NCBI GenBank assembly: GCA_947175425.1
Contig: CAMWMR010000003.1
Location: forward strand, 46,493 to 110,492
Source: an uncultured Porphyromonadaceae bacterium
Lineage (GTDB): Bacteria; Bacteroidota; Bacteroidia; Bacteroidales; Muribaculaceae
Direction of reading: 5' to 3'
DNA: 64,000 nucleotides
Position numbers and translations under genes: made by a program
In this document: piece after piece, positions 10,708 to 18,939 of the stretch
Layout of the letters: each line of letters starts with the position of its first letter
Numbering within the stretch: position 1 is the first letter of the stretch
Notes under the pieces: generated by a model
Seen by the model: only the letters and a program-made list of their open reading frames with translations
Databases searched by the model: none
Told to the model about the DNA's origin: nothing

Positions 10708-10746
10708 GGTGCTTTAAGTTTGCTTCACTCGGCGTTTAACGACGAA

Positions 10747-11136
10747 TTACTTCTTGGCTGCACCGGCCTTGGGACGCTTGGCTCCGTACTTGGAACGACG
10801 CTGAGTGCGATCCTTCACACCTGCGGTATCCAGAGTACCACGTACAATGTGGTAACGAACACCGGGAAGGTCTTTCACACGACCACCACGCACAAGAACA
10901 ATTGAGTGTTCCTGGAGATTGTGGCCTTCACCGGGAATATAGGAGTTTACTTCCTTACCGTTGGTGAGACGCACACGGGCTACTTTACGCATAGCCGAGT
11001 TAGGTTTCTTGGGGGTGGTAGTGTAGACGCGCACACATACGCCGCGACGCTGAGGGCAGGAATCCAATGCAGGGCTCTTGCTCTTGTCTTCGAGGGCTAC
11101 GCGGCCTTTACGTACTAATTGCTGAATAGTAGGCAT
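10747..11136 (-). CDS. rpsL: 30S ribosomal protein S12
   Basis: 129 residues. S12 lines the decoding centre. The start [12 protein letters not shown] and the [16 protein letters not shown] and [13 protein letters not shown] segments are canonical. Lys43 and Lys88, the usual streptomycin-resistance positions, are both lysine, so the allele looks wild type. It is the promoter-proximal gene of the whole ribosomal cluster, with a clear promoter about 170 nt upstream. Confidence 0.98.
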   Translation of the reverse strand: MPTIQQLVRKGRVALEDKSKSPALDSCPQRRGVCVRVYTTTPKKPNSAMRKVARVRLTNGKEVNSYIPGEGHNLQEHSIVLVRGGRVKDLPGVRYHIVRGTLDTAGVKDRTQRRSKYGAKRPKAGAAKK

Positions 11137-11205
11137 CTTAGTTTGTTAATGTTATTACTTGTATATCTGTTTATTCGTTTTATCTCGTTTTTGTCGCCGA
11201 ACAGC

Positions 11206-11223
11206 CCCGAAAAATCTTTCGGG
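11206..11223 (-). promoter_or_regulatory. Perfect hairpin in the rpsL 5' leader
   Basis: CCCGAAA and TTTCGGG form a 7-bp perfect stem with a 4-nt loop, lying in the roughly 165-nt leader between the rpsL promoter and start codon. A second GCGC-TCAA-GCGC hairpin lies nearer the promoter. No U-run follows. It may stabilise or control the ribosomal-protein transcript; the function is not known from sequence. Confidence 0.4.
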
Positions 11224-11306
11224 CACACACCCACAACAACCGCTCATTGCATTGACATCCAGCCAATTAGCAACAAGACGGCGCTTGAGCGCACTGTTCA
11301 ACGCTG

Positions 11307-11338
11307 CAAAGTTAGCAATTATTTATCTAAATACCAAA
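11307..11338 (-). promoter_or_regulatory. Promoter of the rpsL ribosomal-protein operon
   Basis: On the minus strand TTTG (11335-11338) is followed after 20 nt by TAACTTTG (11307-11314), an excellent match to the Bacteroidota primary-sigma consensus TTTG-N19-21-TAnnTTTG. It gives a leader of about 165 nt. The 339-nt gene-free stretch 11137-11475 holds this promoter and the leader hairpins; I see nothing else in it. Confidence 0.8.
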
Positions 11339-11475
11339 CATTTCCGCAATATTTTTATTAAAAAGACATGCGACAATTTTCAAACTTTCAACAGCTTATT
11401 AATTCCGTCCCCCTCAAGCCGAACCTAAGCGCACCTCGCTCGTTATTACTTAAAACCAAACCCAAATCAAACGAT

Positions 11476-11712
11476 ATGAACGACAGAATTTCATACGAAG
11501 AAAAAAAAGAATTGCCCGATTCCGTTTTCGGACTCCCCGAACGGCGTGAATATCCAATGCCCGATGCTGCTCACGTACGTGCTGCCGAGGCATATTTCCG
11601 GTACTGTCCCGAAGAATTGAAACCTCAGTTGGCTCGCGCAATACTCGCAAGAGCCAAACAATTCGGTGTTGACATCAAATCTCCAACCGTACTTTCCTAC
11701 GCCGATAATTAA
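11476..11712 (+). CDS. Small conserved hypothetical protein (DUF6582-like)
   Basis: 78 residues from the ATG at 11476; an in-frame upstream extension lacks protein-like composition. The sequence SVFGLPERREYPMPDAAHVR followed by an AEAYFRYC segment recalls small DUF6582-type proteins, which also occur inside phage structural or protease polyproteins. It is mostly helical and hydrophilic, with no signal peptide. It diverges from rpsL and is followed by an inverted repeat that could end its transcript. The family name is from memory; no function is proposed. Confidence 0.65.
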   Translation: MNDRISYEEKKELPDSVFGLPERREYPMPDAAHVRAAEAYFRYCPEELKPQLARAILARAKQFGVDIKSPTVLSYADN

Positions 11713-11768
11713 GCTCAAAAATCGCCCCGGTCGGATTTTTACGACTTGCAAACTAAACTTTTTTTAAT

Positions 11769-11803
11769 AATAATTGTCATAATTAAACTATGTGACAATT
11801 ATT
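11769..11803. repeat. 11-bp perfect inverted repeat overlapping a promoter
   Basis: AATAATTGTCA (11769-11779) and TGACAATTATT (11793-11803) are perfectly complementary, separated by 13 nt. Read on the plus strand it is an A/T-rich hairpin followed by TTT, so it could terminate the 11476 gene. It also ends 5 nt before the TACCTTTG box at 11809-11816, so it could be an operator for the next gene. Both roles are possible. Confidence 0.55.
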
Positions 11804-11808
11804 TTTAT

Positions 11809-11816
11809 TACCTTTG
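11809..11816 (+). promoter_or_regulatory. Putative -7 box for the 11869 gene
   Basis: TACCTTTG fits TAnnTTTG, 52 nt before the ATG at 11869. No TTG or TTTG stands at the expected -33 distance, so the promoter is weak or relies on a regulator bound at the overlapping inverted repeat. Confidence 0.45.
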
Positions 11817-11868
11817 CACTGTCGTACACATTACACACCAATAATAACAACGCCACAACACTCCGGCC

Positions 11869-12189
11869 ATGAGCAATATCAATACATCATCTCCTGCAAA
11901 TCAAGCAATAAACACCGCCCCGGCAAAAAACAAAAACAAACGTGCCTCTAATCTCTGCGTTTGGCTGGCATGCTTGTTGTGCATCATTTCCTGGTGCACT
12001 TTGATTTGGTCTAACGGATATGCCGCCTTGGCACTGGCCGTTTGCTCGGTCGCATTAGGTTTTATCGGCGCACACGGCAACTCAACAGGATACAAACGAT
12101 TTGCCACAACCTCCATAATAGCCTCAACGGTACTATTGGTGATTGTGGCAGCCTATCTTATGGTTCTTAAATTCGGACTCGGCGTTTAA
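11869..12189 (+). CDS. Small two-helix inner-membrane protein, unknown function
   Basis: 106 residues. A hydrophilic N-terminus rich in Asn, Ala and Lys (about residues 1-27) is followed by hydrophobic segments at about 28-65 and 78-100, likely two or three membrane helices, with the linker GAHGNSTGYKRFA between. The layout resembles small DUF4190-type proteins but I cannot place it firmly. Its 3' end overlaps folA by 23 bp on the opposite strand. Confidence 0.6.
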   Translation: MSNINTSSPANQAINTAPAKNKNKRASNLCVWLACLLCIISWCTLIWSNGYAALALAVCSVALGFIGAHGNSTGYKRFATTSIIASTVLLVIVAAYLMVLKFGLGV

Positions 12190-12655
12190 GCGTCACAAAC
12201 TTGGCCGGAGGCTGAGTATCTGCCGGCTCAATGCAAACAACTTCAAATTCTTCCAACGGAATCGAAGGAAAAAAAGTATCGGGATTTTCGCCTTCCGCAT
12301 CAATAAGCGTAATATCCAGAACATCAGCATCAGCAATTGCTGCCGCATATATCTGAGATCCGCCAATTATAAAAATTTCTCCCGAACTCGCCTCCGCCTT
12401 TGCATAAGCTTCGGCCAACGAAGTAACCACCTCGGCTCCATTGGCCTTATAATCAACATTTCGACTAACAACAATATTGCGCCGCCCCGGCAATGCACCT
12501 GACGGAAGCGACTCAAATGTTTTACGCCCCATTATCAGCGCACTTCCCATTGTCAAGGCCTTGAAACGCTTTAAATCGGCACGTAAATGAAAAAGCATAT
12601 CGCCGTCTCGGCCAATAGCCCCACGGCGATCAATTGCCACAATTATATGCTTCAT
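12167..12655 (-). CDS. folA: Dihydrofolate reductase
   Basis: 162 residues. It reduces dihydrofolate to tetrahydrofolate with NADPH, regenerating the folate oxidised by ThyA, whose gene is directly upstream. The N-terminal [19 protein letters not shown] and Asp27 in HLRADLKRF match the active site, and GRKTFESLP is the NADPH-binding segment. Its ATG overlaps the thyA stop (ATGA), so the two are translationally coupled. The 3' end overlaps the convergent gene at 11869-12189. Confidence 0.95.
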   Translation of the reverse strand: MKHIIVAIDRRGAIGRDGDMLFHLRADLKRFKALTMGSALIMGRKTFESLPSGALPGRRNIVVSRNVDYKANGAEVVTSLAEAYAKAEASSGEIFIIGGSQIYAAAIADADVLDITLIDAEGENPDTFFPSIPLEEFEVVCIEPADTQPPAKFVTLKRRVRI

Positions 12656-13446
12656 ACCGACACCTCAGCTTTTATATGAGGATGAGGATCATATCCTTCA
12701 AGCTCAAAATCACTGTACTTGAAATCAAAAATATCTTTCACTTTAGGATTGATTACCATTCGCGGCAAACTCCTGGGCTCGCGCTGCAACTGCAGCTTCG
12801 CCTGCTCCAGATGATTCATGTATATATGAGTATCTCCCAGCGTGTGAATAAATTCACCGGCCTCAAGACCGCACACCTGCGCCATCATCATTAGCAAAAG
12901 CGCATACGAAGCAATGTTGAAAGGAACTCCAAGGAAACAATCGGCACTGCGCTGATACAATTGCAGACTCAATTTTCCCTGCGCAACATAAAACTGAAAA
13001 AACGCGTGACATGGAGGCAGATTCATATTAGGAAGGTCAGCCACATTCCACGCACTCACAATAATTCGGCGCGAATCCGGATTATTCTTGATATCATTGA
13101 CAGCCTGCGAAATCTGGTCTATGAATCCTCCTTTATAATCAGGCCACGAACGCCACTGGTAACCATATATATGGCCCAGATCGCCCGTTTCATCCGCCCA
13201 CTCGTTCCATATGCGCACACCGTTTTCCTGAAGGTACGCCACATTGGTATCACCGCGCAGGAACCACAGCAGCTCGTGAATAATCGACTTCAAATGCAGC
13301 TTTTTTGTTGTGAGCAAAGGAAAGCCGTCGGCAAGATTAAAGCGCATTTGGTAACCGAAAGTGGAAATTGTTCCGGTTCCGGTGCGGTCTCCTTTTTCCG
13401 TGCCGTTTTCAAGCACATGCTTCAGTAGGTCAAGATATTGTTTCAT
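12652..13446 (-). CDS. thyA: Thymidylate synthase
   Basis: 264 residues, the same length as the E. coli enzyme. It methylates dUMP to dTMP using methylene-tetrahydrofolate. The catalytic Cys146 lies in [12 protein letters not shown], and the [17 protein letters not shown] and HIYMNHLEQ segments are intact. The start overlaps the stop of the Fe-S protein gene (ATGA at 13443-13446) and its stop overlaps folA, forming a tight nucleotide-synthesis unit. Confidence 0.98.
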   Translation of the reverse strand: MKQYLDLLKHVLENGTEKGDRTGTGTISTFGYQMRFNLADGFPLLTTKKLHLKSIIHELLWFLRGDTNVAYLQENGVRIWNEWADETGDLGHIYGYQWRSWPDYKGGFIDQISQAVNDIKNNPDSRRIIVSAWNVADLPNMNLPPCHAFFQFYVAQGKLSLQLYQRSADCFLGVPFNIASYALLLMMMAQVCGLEAGEFIHTLGDTHIYMNHLEQAKLQLQREPRSLPRMVINPKVKDIFDFKYSDFELEGYDPHPHIKAEVSV

Positions 13447-14306
13447 TTATTAATAGGTTTATCAGTTTGCATGGGCGAATCCATATTGGCTGCAGGCCGT
13501 CGCCTCGCTTCGTCTATCGATTGCATCATCGGCATTCCAAGACGATATTTGCCGGATTTATAATTCATTGCCCCCGACGGACAGGACGCCGTACAGTTAA
13601 AACATATAACACAACGGGAATTGTCCACACATCGTTTCGGGAGGTCTATACATTCACTTTTACAAACTCTCACACACTCTCCACAGCCGATACAGCGATC
13701 CGGGTCAATCTCCATATGGAAATACGAATAGCGGCCTCCTATTCCCAACAGCGTCCCCACCGGGCACACGGTATTGCAAATTAATCGGCCGCGCCTCATC
13801 GAAAAATATATCACACCCAAAGCCGTAAGTACAGCAACTGCCATAGTGGATATGCTGTATGCCGTCGCATAATAAGCCCGGCCGAGCGGACGTGCAAGAA
13901 ATTCCTCTATCATTCTGGCATAAGCGGAATACGGGTCAAAAAGAGTTGGAATAAGAGCCGAACCCGACAGTAGCGTCACGAAAGTTATGGCAAGAAAAAC
14001 AGCCCGTGTACGGCGCGACGGCTTGCAGTAAAAATAGTTTTTATTCTTTCTCCGCAACAGCCGCGACACAGCCGCAACACAATCCATCAGCGCCCCCATG
14101 GGGCACACCGTGGAGCAATAAATCCTCCCGTATATCAAAGTAACCGCTGCCCAAAAAACAAGACACAAGGCAGCTCCGCCCATAATCGAAGTCAAAACCT
14201 GCATACGCACAAAAACACTGTCATAACCTGCTACAAGTGCCCACGCAGGCACACCCATAGCTATAAGAGAGACAATGACACGCACGTAGCGGAGGCTCTT
14301 GTACAT
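13443..14306 (-). CDS. Membrane-bound 4Fe-4S electron-transfer protein (NapH-like)
   Basis: 287 residues. About four to six hydrophobic segments span residues 8-175. Two GRxxCxTVCPxG motifs (YCSTVCPMG near 63 and ICNTVCPVG near 178) and two C-terminal ferredoxin clusters, [15 protein letters not shown] and [12 protein letters not shown], place it with NapH/CcoG-like quinol-linked ferredoxins that pass electrons at the inner membrane. The partner is unknown. It lies 3 nt after the S41 protease and overlaps thyA. Why it is in a thymidylate operon is unclear. Confidence 0.85.
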   Translation of the reverse strand: MYKSLRYVRVIVSLIAMGVPAWALVAGYDSVFVRMQVLTSIMGGAALCLVFWAAVTLIYGRIYCSTVCPMGALMDCVAAVSRLLRRKNKNYFYCKPSRRTRAVFLAITFVTLLSGSALIPTLFDPYSAYARMIEEFLARPLGRAYYATAYSISTMAVAVLTALGVIYFSMRRGRLICNTVCPVGTLLGIGGRYSYFHMEIDPDRCIGCGECVRVCKSECIDLPKRCVDNSRCVICFNCTASCPSGAMNYKSGKYRLGMPMMQSIDEARRRPAANMDSPMQTDKPINK

Positions 14307-14309
14307 CGG

Positions 14310-15971
14310 CTAATTCTCCGGCGAAAGCAATTTGCGATAGCGGTCGGCATCCAGAAGAATAGCCTTGGCTTCAAGATATTCCTCGTCATCGCCAATACGT
14401 CTGCGCAACAATTCCGCATTGGTAAAATAGCGCGACCCAAGCTCTGTTTCAAGAATCTTTTCTATTTCTACCCGGTTTATGTCAAGGTCATGATTCAAAT
14501 CATGCTTGAGCATTCCGGCAAGAATATCAAACTGAGCGGCAACAGAATCGGTCATATAGCCCTCATTCTCGGCAGCTTTACGCAGAAATTCAACAGCAGT
14601 CTCGCACTGACGGTCGTACTTGAATTTATCAGGGTCAATATAAGCCTTGAACTCATTGAAAACCGCATCTGTAACTATGCTGTCCTCAGGAGCATCCGGA
14701 TGCATTGCTCTATACTTGGTGGCAAAATCGAACGCCCAGTTGTCGGCCACAATGTTATAGAGCAACCGGTTGCCTTCCGACACCTTCATCACAACATCGG
14801 GAGTAATTCCACCGCCATCGCGCACAGTACGGCCGGCAGCAGTGCGAAACTCGGTAGTAAGGCTGTCGGGCATACGGGTAGGTCGGCCCTGCTCATCACG
14901 ATTCTGATAATCAAGAGCCTGTATAAGACGTCCCGACGGTATGTAATAACGTCCGACAGTTATTTTGAGCAAATCACCAAAGGGCAAAGGACGCGATACC
15001 TGTACCAAACCTTTGCCATAACTGCGCTGTCCCACAATTACCGCACGATCAAGATCCTGCATCGAACCTGCAAGAATTTCCGACGACGAAGCAGTTCCGC
15101 CGTCAATCAGAAATGCCAAAGGGAGTTCGGTATCAAGTGGCCCCGTTGTGGTTTTATAAATTTTACGGTCACGCGAATCTCGTCCTTGAGTGCGCACTAT
15201 CTCAGTCCCTTTAGGCACAAAATTCGATGCTATTTGGACAGCACCCTCAAGCAGACCGCCGCCATTGCTGCGAAGATCTATCACAAGACCCTTGAGTGCC
15301 GGATTCTTCATCATATCAAGCACCGCACTGCGCACACTGCGAGCCGACGACTCATTAAAAGTAGTAAGGCGGATATACCCTACCCCATCGGCATCAACAC
15401 CATAATAAGGCAACGGCGCAACCTTTATATTGTCGCGTACAATTGTCACCGAAAAAAGACTGTCGGCAACAAAAGGACGGCGCATATCAAGCTTCACCTC
15501 CGTGCCGGCCTGTCCGCGCAGACGACGGCTAACCTGCGTCACATCAACATCCGCCGCAAGCGTATCCCCGTTAATGGCAAGAATCACATCGCCGGGCATC
15601 AAGCCCTGCTTCTGCGACGGACTACCCTCTTGAGGCTGGGCAATAATAACCTCGCCTCCGCGCTTGCTGATAACCGACCCGATACCCGGATACTGCCCTT
15701 GCGAAATAGAGAGCAACTCATCCTGGTCATCGGCCGGATAATATTCGGTATACGGGTCTATCTGATACAACAAGGCTCCAATTGTCTCGTCCATGAGCTC
15801 ATTGGCATTGAGAGTATCTACATAATTGGTATTCAACTCTTTTACAATACTGTTAAATACCTGGAGTTTACGCATGAACTTATCCTTGCGCGAAGCATCA
15901 TTGCCCGCTACGGAAACAAATACACACAAACCGGCAAGAAGTCCGGCGAATATCGATTTGGAATACTTCAT
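14310..15971 (-). CDS. S41-family C-terminal processing protease (CtpA/Prc-like)
   Basis: 553 residues with an N-terminal signal peptide (about 1-22), so probably periplasmic. A PDZ domain lies at about 87-165 and the protease core at about 190-345. The Ser/Lys dyad is visible: Ser295 in GGTASSSEI and Lys320 in SYGKGLVQ, 25 residues apart as in Prc. The C-terminal 180 residues are helical, as in Bacteroidota homologues. Such proteases trim or degrade envelope proteins. It heads the operon and has a strong promoter at 15997-16028. Confidence 0.93.
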   Translation of the reverse strand: MKYSKSIFAGLLAGLCVFVSVAGNDASRKDKFMRKLQVFNSIVKELNTNYVDTLNANELMDETIGALLYQIDPYTEYYPADDQDELLSISQGQYPGIGSVISKRGGEVIIAQPQEGSPSQKQGLMPGDVILAINGDTLAADVDVTQVSRRLRGQAGTEVKLDMRRPFVADSLFSVTIVRDNIKVAPLPYYGVDADGVGYIRLTTFNESSARSVRSAVLDMMKNPALKGLVIDLRSNGGGLLEGAVQIASNFVPKGTEIVRTQGRDSRDRKIYKTTTGPLDTELPLAFLIDGGTASSSEILAGSMQDLDRAVIVGQRSYGKGLVQVSRPLPFGDLLKITVGRYYIPSGRLIQALDYQNRDEQGRPTRMPDSLTTEFRTAAGRTVRDGGGITPDVVMKVSEGNRLLYNIVADNWAFDFATKYRAMHPDAPEDSIVTDAVFNEFKAYIDPDKFKYDRQCETAVEFLRKAAENEGYMTDSVAAQFDILAGMLKHDLNHDLDINRVEIEKILETELGSRYFTNAELLRRRIGDDEEYLEAKAILLDADRYRKLLSPEN

Positions 15972-15996
15972 CTAATGATTATTAATGACGGTTTGG

Positions 15997-16028
15997 CAAA
16001 GTTACAAAATTACAACTCCCCTACCAAA
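15997..16028 (-). promoter_or_regulatory. Promoter of the S41 protease-thyA-folA operon
   Basis: TTTG (16025-16028), 20 nt, then TAACTTTG (15997-16004) on the minus strand matches the Bacteroidota consensus exactly. Its -33 box lies inside the 3' end of the DUF1573 gene, and the leader would be about 20 nt. Confidence 0.8.
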
Positions 16029-17086
16029 CGTACATTGTTTGTTGGATTCTGAGGATCGTTGCTTATTACCGACACTCGCGCATTAAGAAGCGCTCCCGGC
16101 AATTCCGACGTATTCACCACAACAGTTACAAGTGCCGTCTTTCCGGGCTTGATTTCTGTTTTATCAACTTTTGCCTCAACACCGGGATCGGCACTATACA
16201 CGCGGCGCACTTTCAAAACACTTTTACCGGTATTTTTCAGTTCAAAGGTTTTGGAATACACCTCTCCTCGCGACATAGAACCGAAATCCACGCTCCTTAC
16301 AGTCGAAAGCACAGGAGCTTTGGCAAGTTCTTTGTCGGAGACGGCCGAGAAATCCTCCTCTATAACAGCCATGGTATTTAACGCGCATTGGCCGTCATTG
16401 CCGGTGTGCATCACAATGGTATCATTCACAAGCCCGTACAGCGGACAACGTTCCGAACGCAAGAAAAACATTATTGACGTCTGTTCGCCGGGGCCGAGCT
16501 TCTTCACCGGCACCTCAACATTAATATACTTCGGCAATTCCGGGAAGGAAAAAGATACAGTATCGGAACTGCGGTTATATGCCTCAATGGAAACAGTGCG
16601 CAATTTGCCTTTTTTTACTTGTCCGAAAAGAACACCGTTTCGGCTTAGCTGTACGCGTCCGTCACAACTCCATGGATAACGACGGGCCACACTGCCTTCC
16701 GAACCTATCACCGTACCTTCTACAGTAAGTTTTATTTTGGGAACACCGCCCGACAGTTCTACTCCTACATATTTGGAAAAACGTCCGGGTCGTCCTGCAG
16801 GGTCGTAAGTCACGGAAATAACAGCCGTATCTCCGGGAGCAACCGCTTCGCGCGTATATTTGGGGCTTGTACATCCGCATGAAGCTCGCGCAGATAGTAT
16901 CGAAACCGGTTCGCTACCGGTATTTACGAACTTGAAGTCGCAGCTCACCGGCCCGAAATCCTCATCGAATGCACCGAAATCGTGCGAGGTCTCAAGCCAC
17001 TTCACTTCTCCCGCTTCGGCAGGAGCGACAAAAAACACAAGAGCAAGCGCAGAAACAAACGTAGCAAGTTTATTCATATTCTTCAT
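16010..17086 (-). CDS. DUF1573 repeat protein, secreted
   Basis: 358 residues. A signal peptide (about 1-25, ending APAEAG) precedes at least two immunoglobulin-like DUF1573 domains: residues 30-130, with the signature FVNTGSEP and CGCTSP, and 265-358, with FELKNTGKSVLKV and VISNDPQNP. A less typical region links them. Such proteins are common in Bacteroidota envelopes, but no biochemical role is established. Own promoter at 17122-17152; probably transcribed alone. Confidence 0.88.
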   Translation of the reverse strand: MKNMNKLATFVSALALVFFVAPAEAGEVKWLETSHDFGAFDEDFGPVSCDFKFVNTGSEPVSILSARASCGCTSPKYTREAVAPGDTAVISVTYDPAGRPGRFSKYVGVELSGGVPKIKLTVEGTVIGSEGSVARRYPWSCDGRVQLSRNGVLFGQVKKGKLRTVSIEAYNRSSDTVSFSFPELPKYINVEVPVKKLGPGEQTSIMFFLRSERCPLYGLVNDTIVMHTGNDGQCALNTMAVIEEDFSAVSDKELAKAPVLSTVRSVDFGSMSRGEVYSKTFELKNTGKSVLKVRRVYSADPGVEAKVDKTEIKPGKTALVTVVVNTSELPGALLNARVSVISNDPQNPTNNVRLVGEL

Positions 17087-17121
17087 TCAGTTTCATTGGC
17101 AAAAATATTGCGCCGACAGCA

Positions 17122-17152
17122 CAAAGATAACATGTTTCCCGTTCATAAGCAA
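17122..17152 (-). promoter_or_regulatory. Promoter of the DUF1573 gene
   Basis: TTG (17150-17152), a 20-nt spacer and TATCTTTG (17122-17129) on the minus strand, 36 nt upstream of the start codon. It lies in the short gap after the mechanosensitive-channel gene. Confidence 0.7.
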
Positions 17153-17161
17153 GCTGTTTTA

Positions 17162-18496
17162 TCAGCTTTTCGCAGAATCCTGCGTTTGTGCGGCTCCGGG
17201 AACTTCGGGAGCGGGAGCGGTATCCTCACTCACCGACAGCGACGAGCTGGAGTAAATTCCAAGGCCGAAATCGCCGCACACAACAGTCAGATGCTCCAGA
17301 AGGGCACTCTGTATTGCCTCATACTTATCCCAGTCGGTAGTGGCGGTAAAGCAATAAATCTCAAGCGGGAGCCCGTAAGGAGTTGCATCCATAAGACGGA
17401 TTAGAATCTGCTGGTTGTTAGCCATGAGCGGACTGTTGTACACCTTAAGACATATATAGGCACGGAACAAACCGAGATTTGTCTCAATGGTGCCGTTTAT
17501 TGGAGTAAGACCGCCGTCATCCTGCTCAGTTTTACCCGCTTGCCTTAGCCCGTCAACAAAAGATTTCAGTATCGGATACTTAGCCACAATAGCATCTGTC
17601 TCCTCGGGAGTTATGGCTGTAATGGTGGGAACATCTATTGTAAGAGTCTTTACAATACGGCGAGCACCGCTCTGCACCATACCCCGGTAATTCTGAAACG
17701 ATGTCGACACAAGTGTATAAGGAGGCACTGTCACAATGGTATTATCGAAATTCTGCACCTTCACGGCTGTAAGGGTAACATCAAGAACAACGCCATTGGC
17801 AGGTGTCGACGGAACCACAATCCAGTCACCGACGTGCAACATATCGTTCTGCGACATCTGAATCCCTGCTACAAAACCGAGAATACTATCCTTAAACACA
17901 AGCATTAATGCGGCGGCAAAAGCACCAAGCCCGGTAAGCAGAATAGCAGGCGACTTGTCTACGGCTATAGACACCGCTATAATTACTAAAATAATCCACA
18001 TCAGCCCCTTGCCTATATTAAGTAAACCTTTCATAGGCAACTTTCGGGTATTCTCGTGTATATTATAATAGTTGAATATAAAATCCATTACCGATGCCAG
18101 GCCGATTCCCAATGCCACCAAAGCATATACCGCCGCTATACGCTCAACAATCACAAGTGTTTTGCGACTGTCTTCAAATGCAAACGGCACAAGCGCAAGA
18201 ATTACCAGAGGCGGAAGAATCAGGCAACAGCGCCCCAAGGTTTTGGCTTTCAGCAGCTCTCGCCCCAGCACACCCTCACGCATACTCACAATTTTCCTCA
18301 CCACAAAATACACAGCTTTCTGTAACAGCCATCCAAGCAGAAAGGCTGCTGCTATAACTAACACAAGATATACAATATCCACAACGGTATCGTTGTGGGA
18401 AATTCCCGTTTTAGTAAGTCCGGTTCTTACCAGATCCATCAGCCATTGTGCCAGATTGTGATTTTCAATTGCTTCAGCAGTGTGGGAGGCGTCCAT
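17162..18496 (-). CDS. Mechanosensitive ion channel, MscS family (YbdG/YnaI type)
   Basis: 444 residues. About five transmembrane segments lie between residues 35 and 205; the last is the Gly/Ala-rich pore helix (ILLTGLGAFAAALMLVFKDSILGFVAGIQ region, about 178-206), followed by the MscS beta domain with GDWIVVPSTPANGVV and a C-terminal alpha/beta domain. It opens on membrane tension to release solutes during hypo-osmotic shock. The Ser/Ala/Pro tail is disordered. It diverges from the RNA candidate at 18.6 kb; I found no clear promoter for it. Confidence 0.92.
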   Translation of the reverse strand: MDASHTAEAIENHNLAQWLMDLVRTGLTKTGISHNDTVVDIVYLVLVIAAAFLLGWLLQKAVYFVVRKIVSMREGVLGRELLKAKTLGRCCLILPPLVILALVPFAFEDSRKTLVIVERIAAVYALVALGIGLASVMDFIFNYYNIHENTRKLPMKGLLNIGKGLMWIILVIIAVSIAVDKSPAILLTGLGAFAAALMLVFKDSILGFVAGIQMSQNDMLHVGDWIVVPSTPANGVVLDVTLTAVKVQNFDNTIVTVPPYTLVSTSFQNYRGMVQSGARRIVKTLTIDVPTITAITPEETDAIVAKYPILKSFVDGLRQAGKTEQDDGGLTPINGTIETNLGLFRAYICLKVYNSPLMANNQQILIRLMDATPYGLPLEIYCFTATTDWDKYEAIQSALLEHLTVVCGDFGLGIYSSSSLSVSEDTAPAPEVPGAAQTQDSAKS

Positions 18497-18607
18497 AGAA
18501 GTAAAATTTATAACATTTTGATATTGAATTGGTGAACTAAAGGGCGTTCAAATTTTATAACAACAGAACTTTGAAAATGTTGAGTTTGATATTTAACATT
18601 TTTTTAG

Positions 18608-18637
18608 TTGAAATTTAACGAAAACGCACTAACTTTG
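18608..18637 (+). promoter_or_regulatory. Promoter of the 18.65-kb RNA
   Basis: TTG (18608-18610), exactly 19 nt, then TAACTTTG (18630-18637): a near-perfect Bacteroidota promoter with no open reading frame behind it. Transcription should start at about 18643-18646. The remaining gene-free bases 18497-18607 hold the A/T-rich divergent start region of the channel gene and nothing else I can name. Confidence 0.75.
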
Positions 18638-18644
18638 CAGCAGA

Positions 18645-18877
18645 AAACGTGACCAAAGTTGAGTATTGCCTCGCACGGGCTGTAAAATATGTGCACCTCT
18701 GTAATTATTAATCCGACTTTGTGTCACCACTCCTGCCGCTGTAAAGCTGCCGGAATGGCGATTTTTCTTTGCGCCATATAGAAACATTCATGGACATTAA
18801 ATAGTTGTTTTATAGATAATTGTGTATTAGAAAGCGGGGCGTCGTGAGACAGCTCCGTTTCTTTATTACTCTTTATT
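18645..18877 (+). ncRNA. Candidate free-standing structured RNA (possibly 6S-like or Bacteroidales-1 type)
   Basis: About 225 nt between a strong promoter and an intrinsic terminator, with no sizeable ORF. Structure seen: GTGAC-CAAAGTTG (18649-18661) pairs with CGACTTTG-T-GTCAC (18714-18727), 13 pairs with one bulge; inside it GCAC/GTGC (18673/18691); then a perfect hairpin ATGGCG (18755-18760) / CGCCAT (18772-18777); then the terminator stem. The SRP, RNase P and tmRNA signatures I know are absent. Size, genomic isolation and promoter fit a 6S-like RNA or the Rfam Bacteroidales-1 RNA, but I cannot match the sequence without a covariance search. Confidence 0.55.
18830..18877 (+). terminator. 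Intrinsic terminator of the 18.65-kb RNA
   Basis: Stem GAAA/TTTC plus GGGGC/GCTCC with a small bulge, capped by GTC-GTGA-GAC (18841-18850), followed by the T-rich TTTATTACTCTTTATT. The RNA therefore ends near 18877. Confidence 0.65.
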
Positions 18878-18880
18878 CAA

Positions 18881-18920
18881 AATAAACAAAAGCGCGCTCC
18901 GTACAGTACGGAACGCGCTT
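18881..18920 (-). terminator. Terminator of the rpsF-rpsR-rplI operon
   Basis: AAGCGCG(C)TCCGTA / TACGGA(A)CGCGCTT, 13 pairs with one mismatch and a 3-nt loop (18890-18920). On the minus strand it is followed by TTTTGTTTATT, an intrinsic terminator just after rplI. It stands tail to tail with the terminator of the plus-strand RNA. Confidence 0.8.
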
Positions 18921-18939
18921 TATAACTATAACGAATATA

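Noticed and set aside
11476..11712. Prophage remnant, because DUF6582-like segments occur in phages
   Set aside because: It is a single small gene between housekeeping genes with no other phage gene or attachment site.
14490..16052. A 520-codon open frame opposite the S41 protease
   Set aside because: Antisense shadow of a well-supported gene, with no motif or start context.
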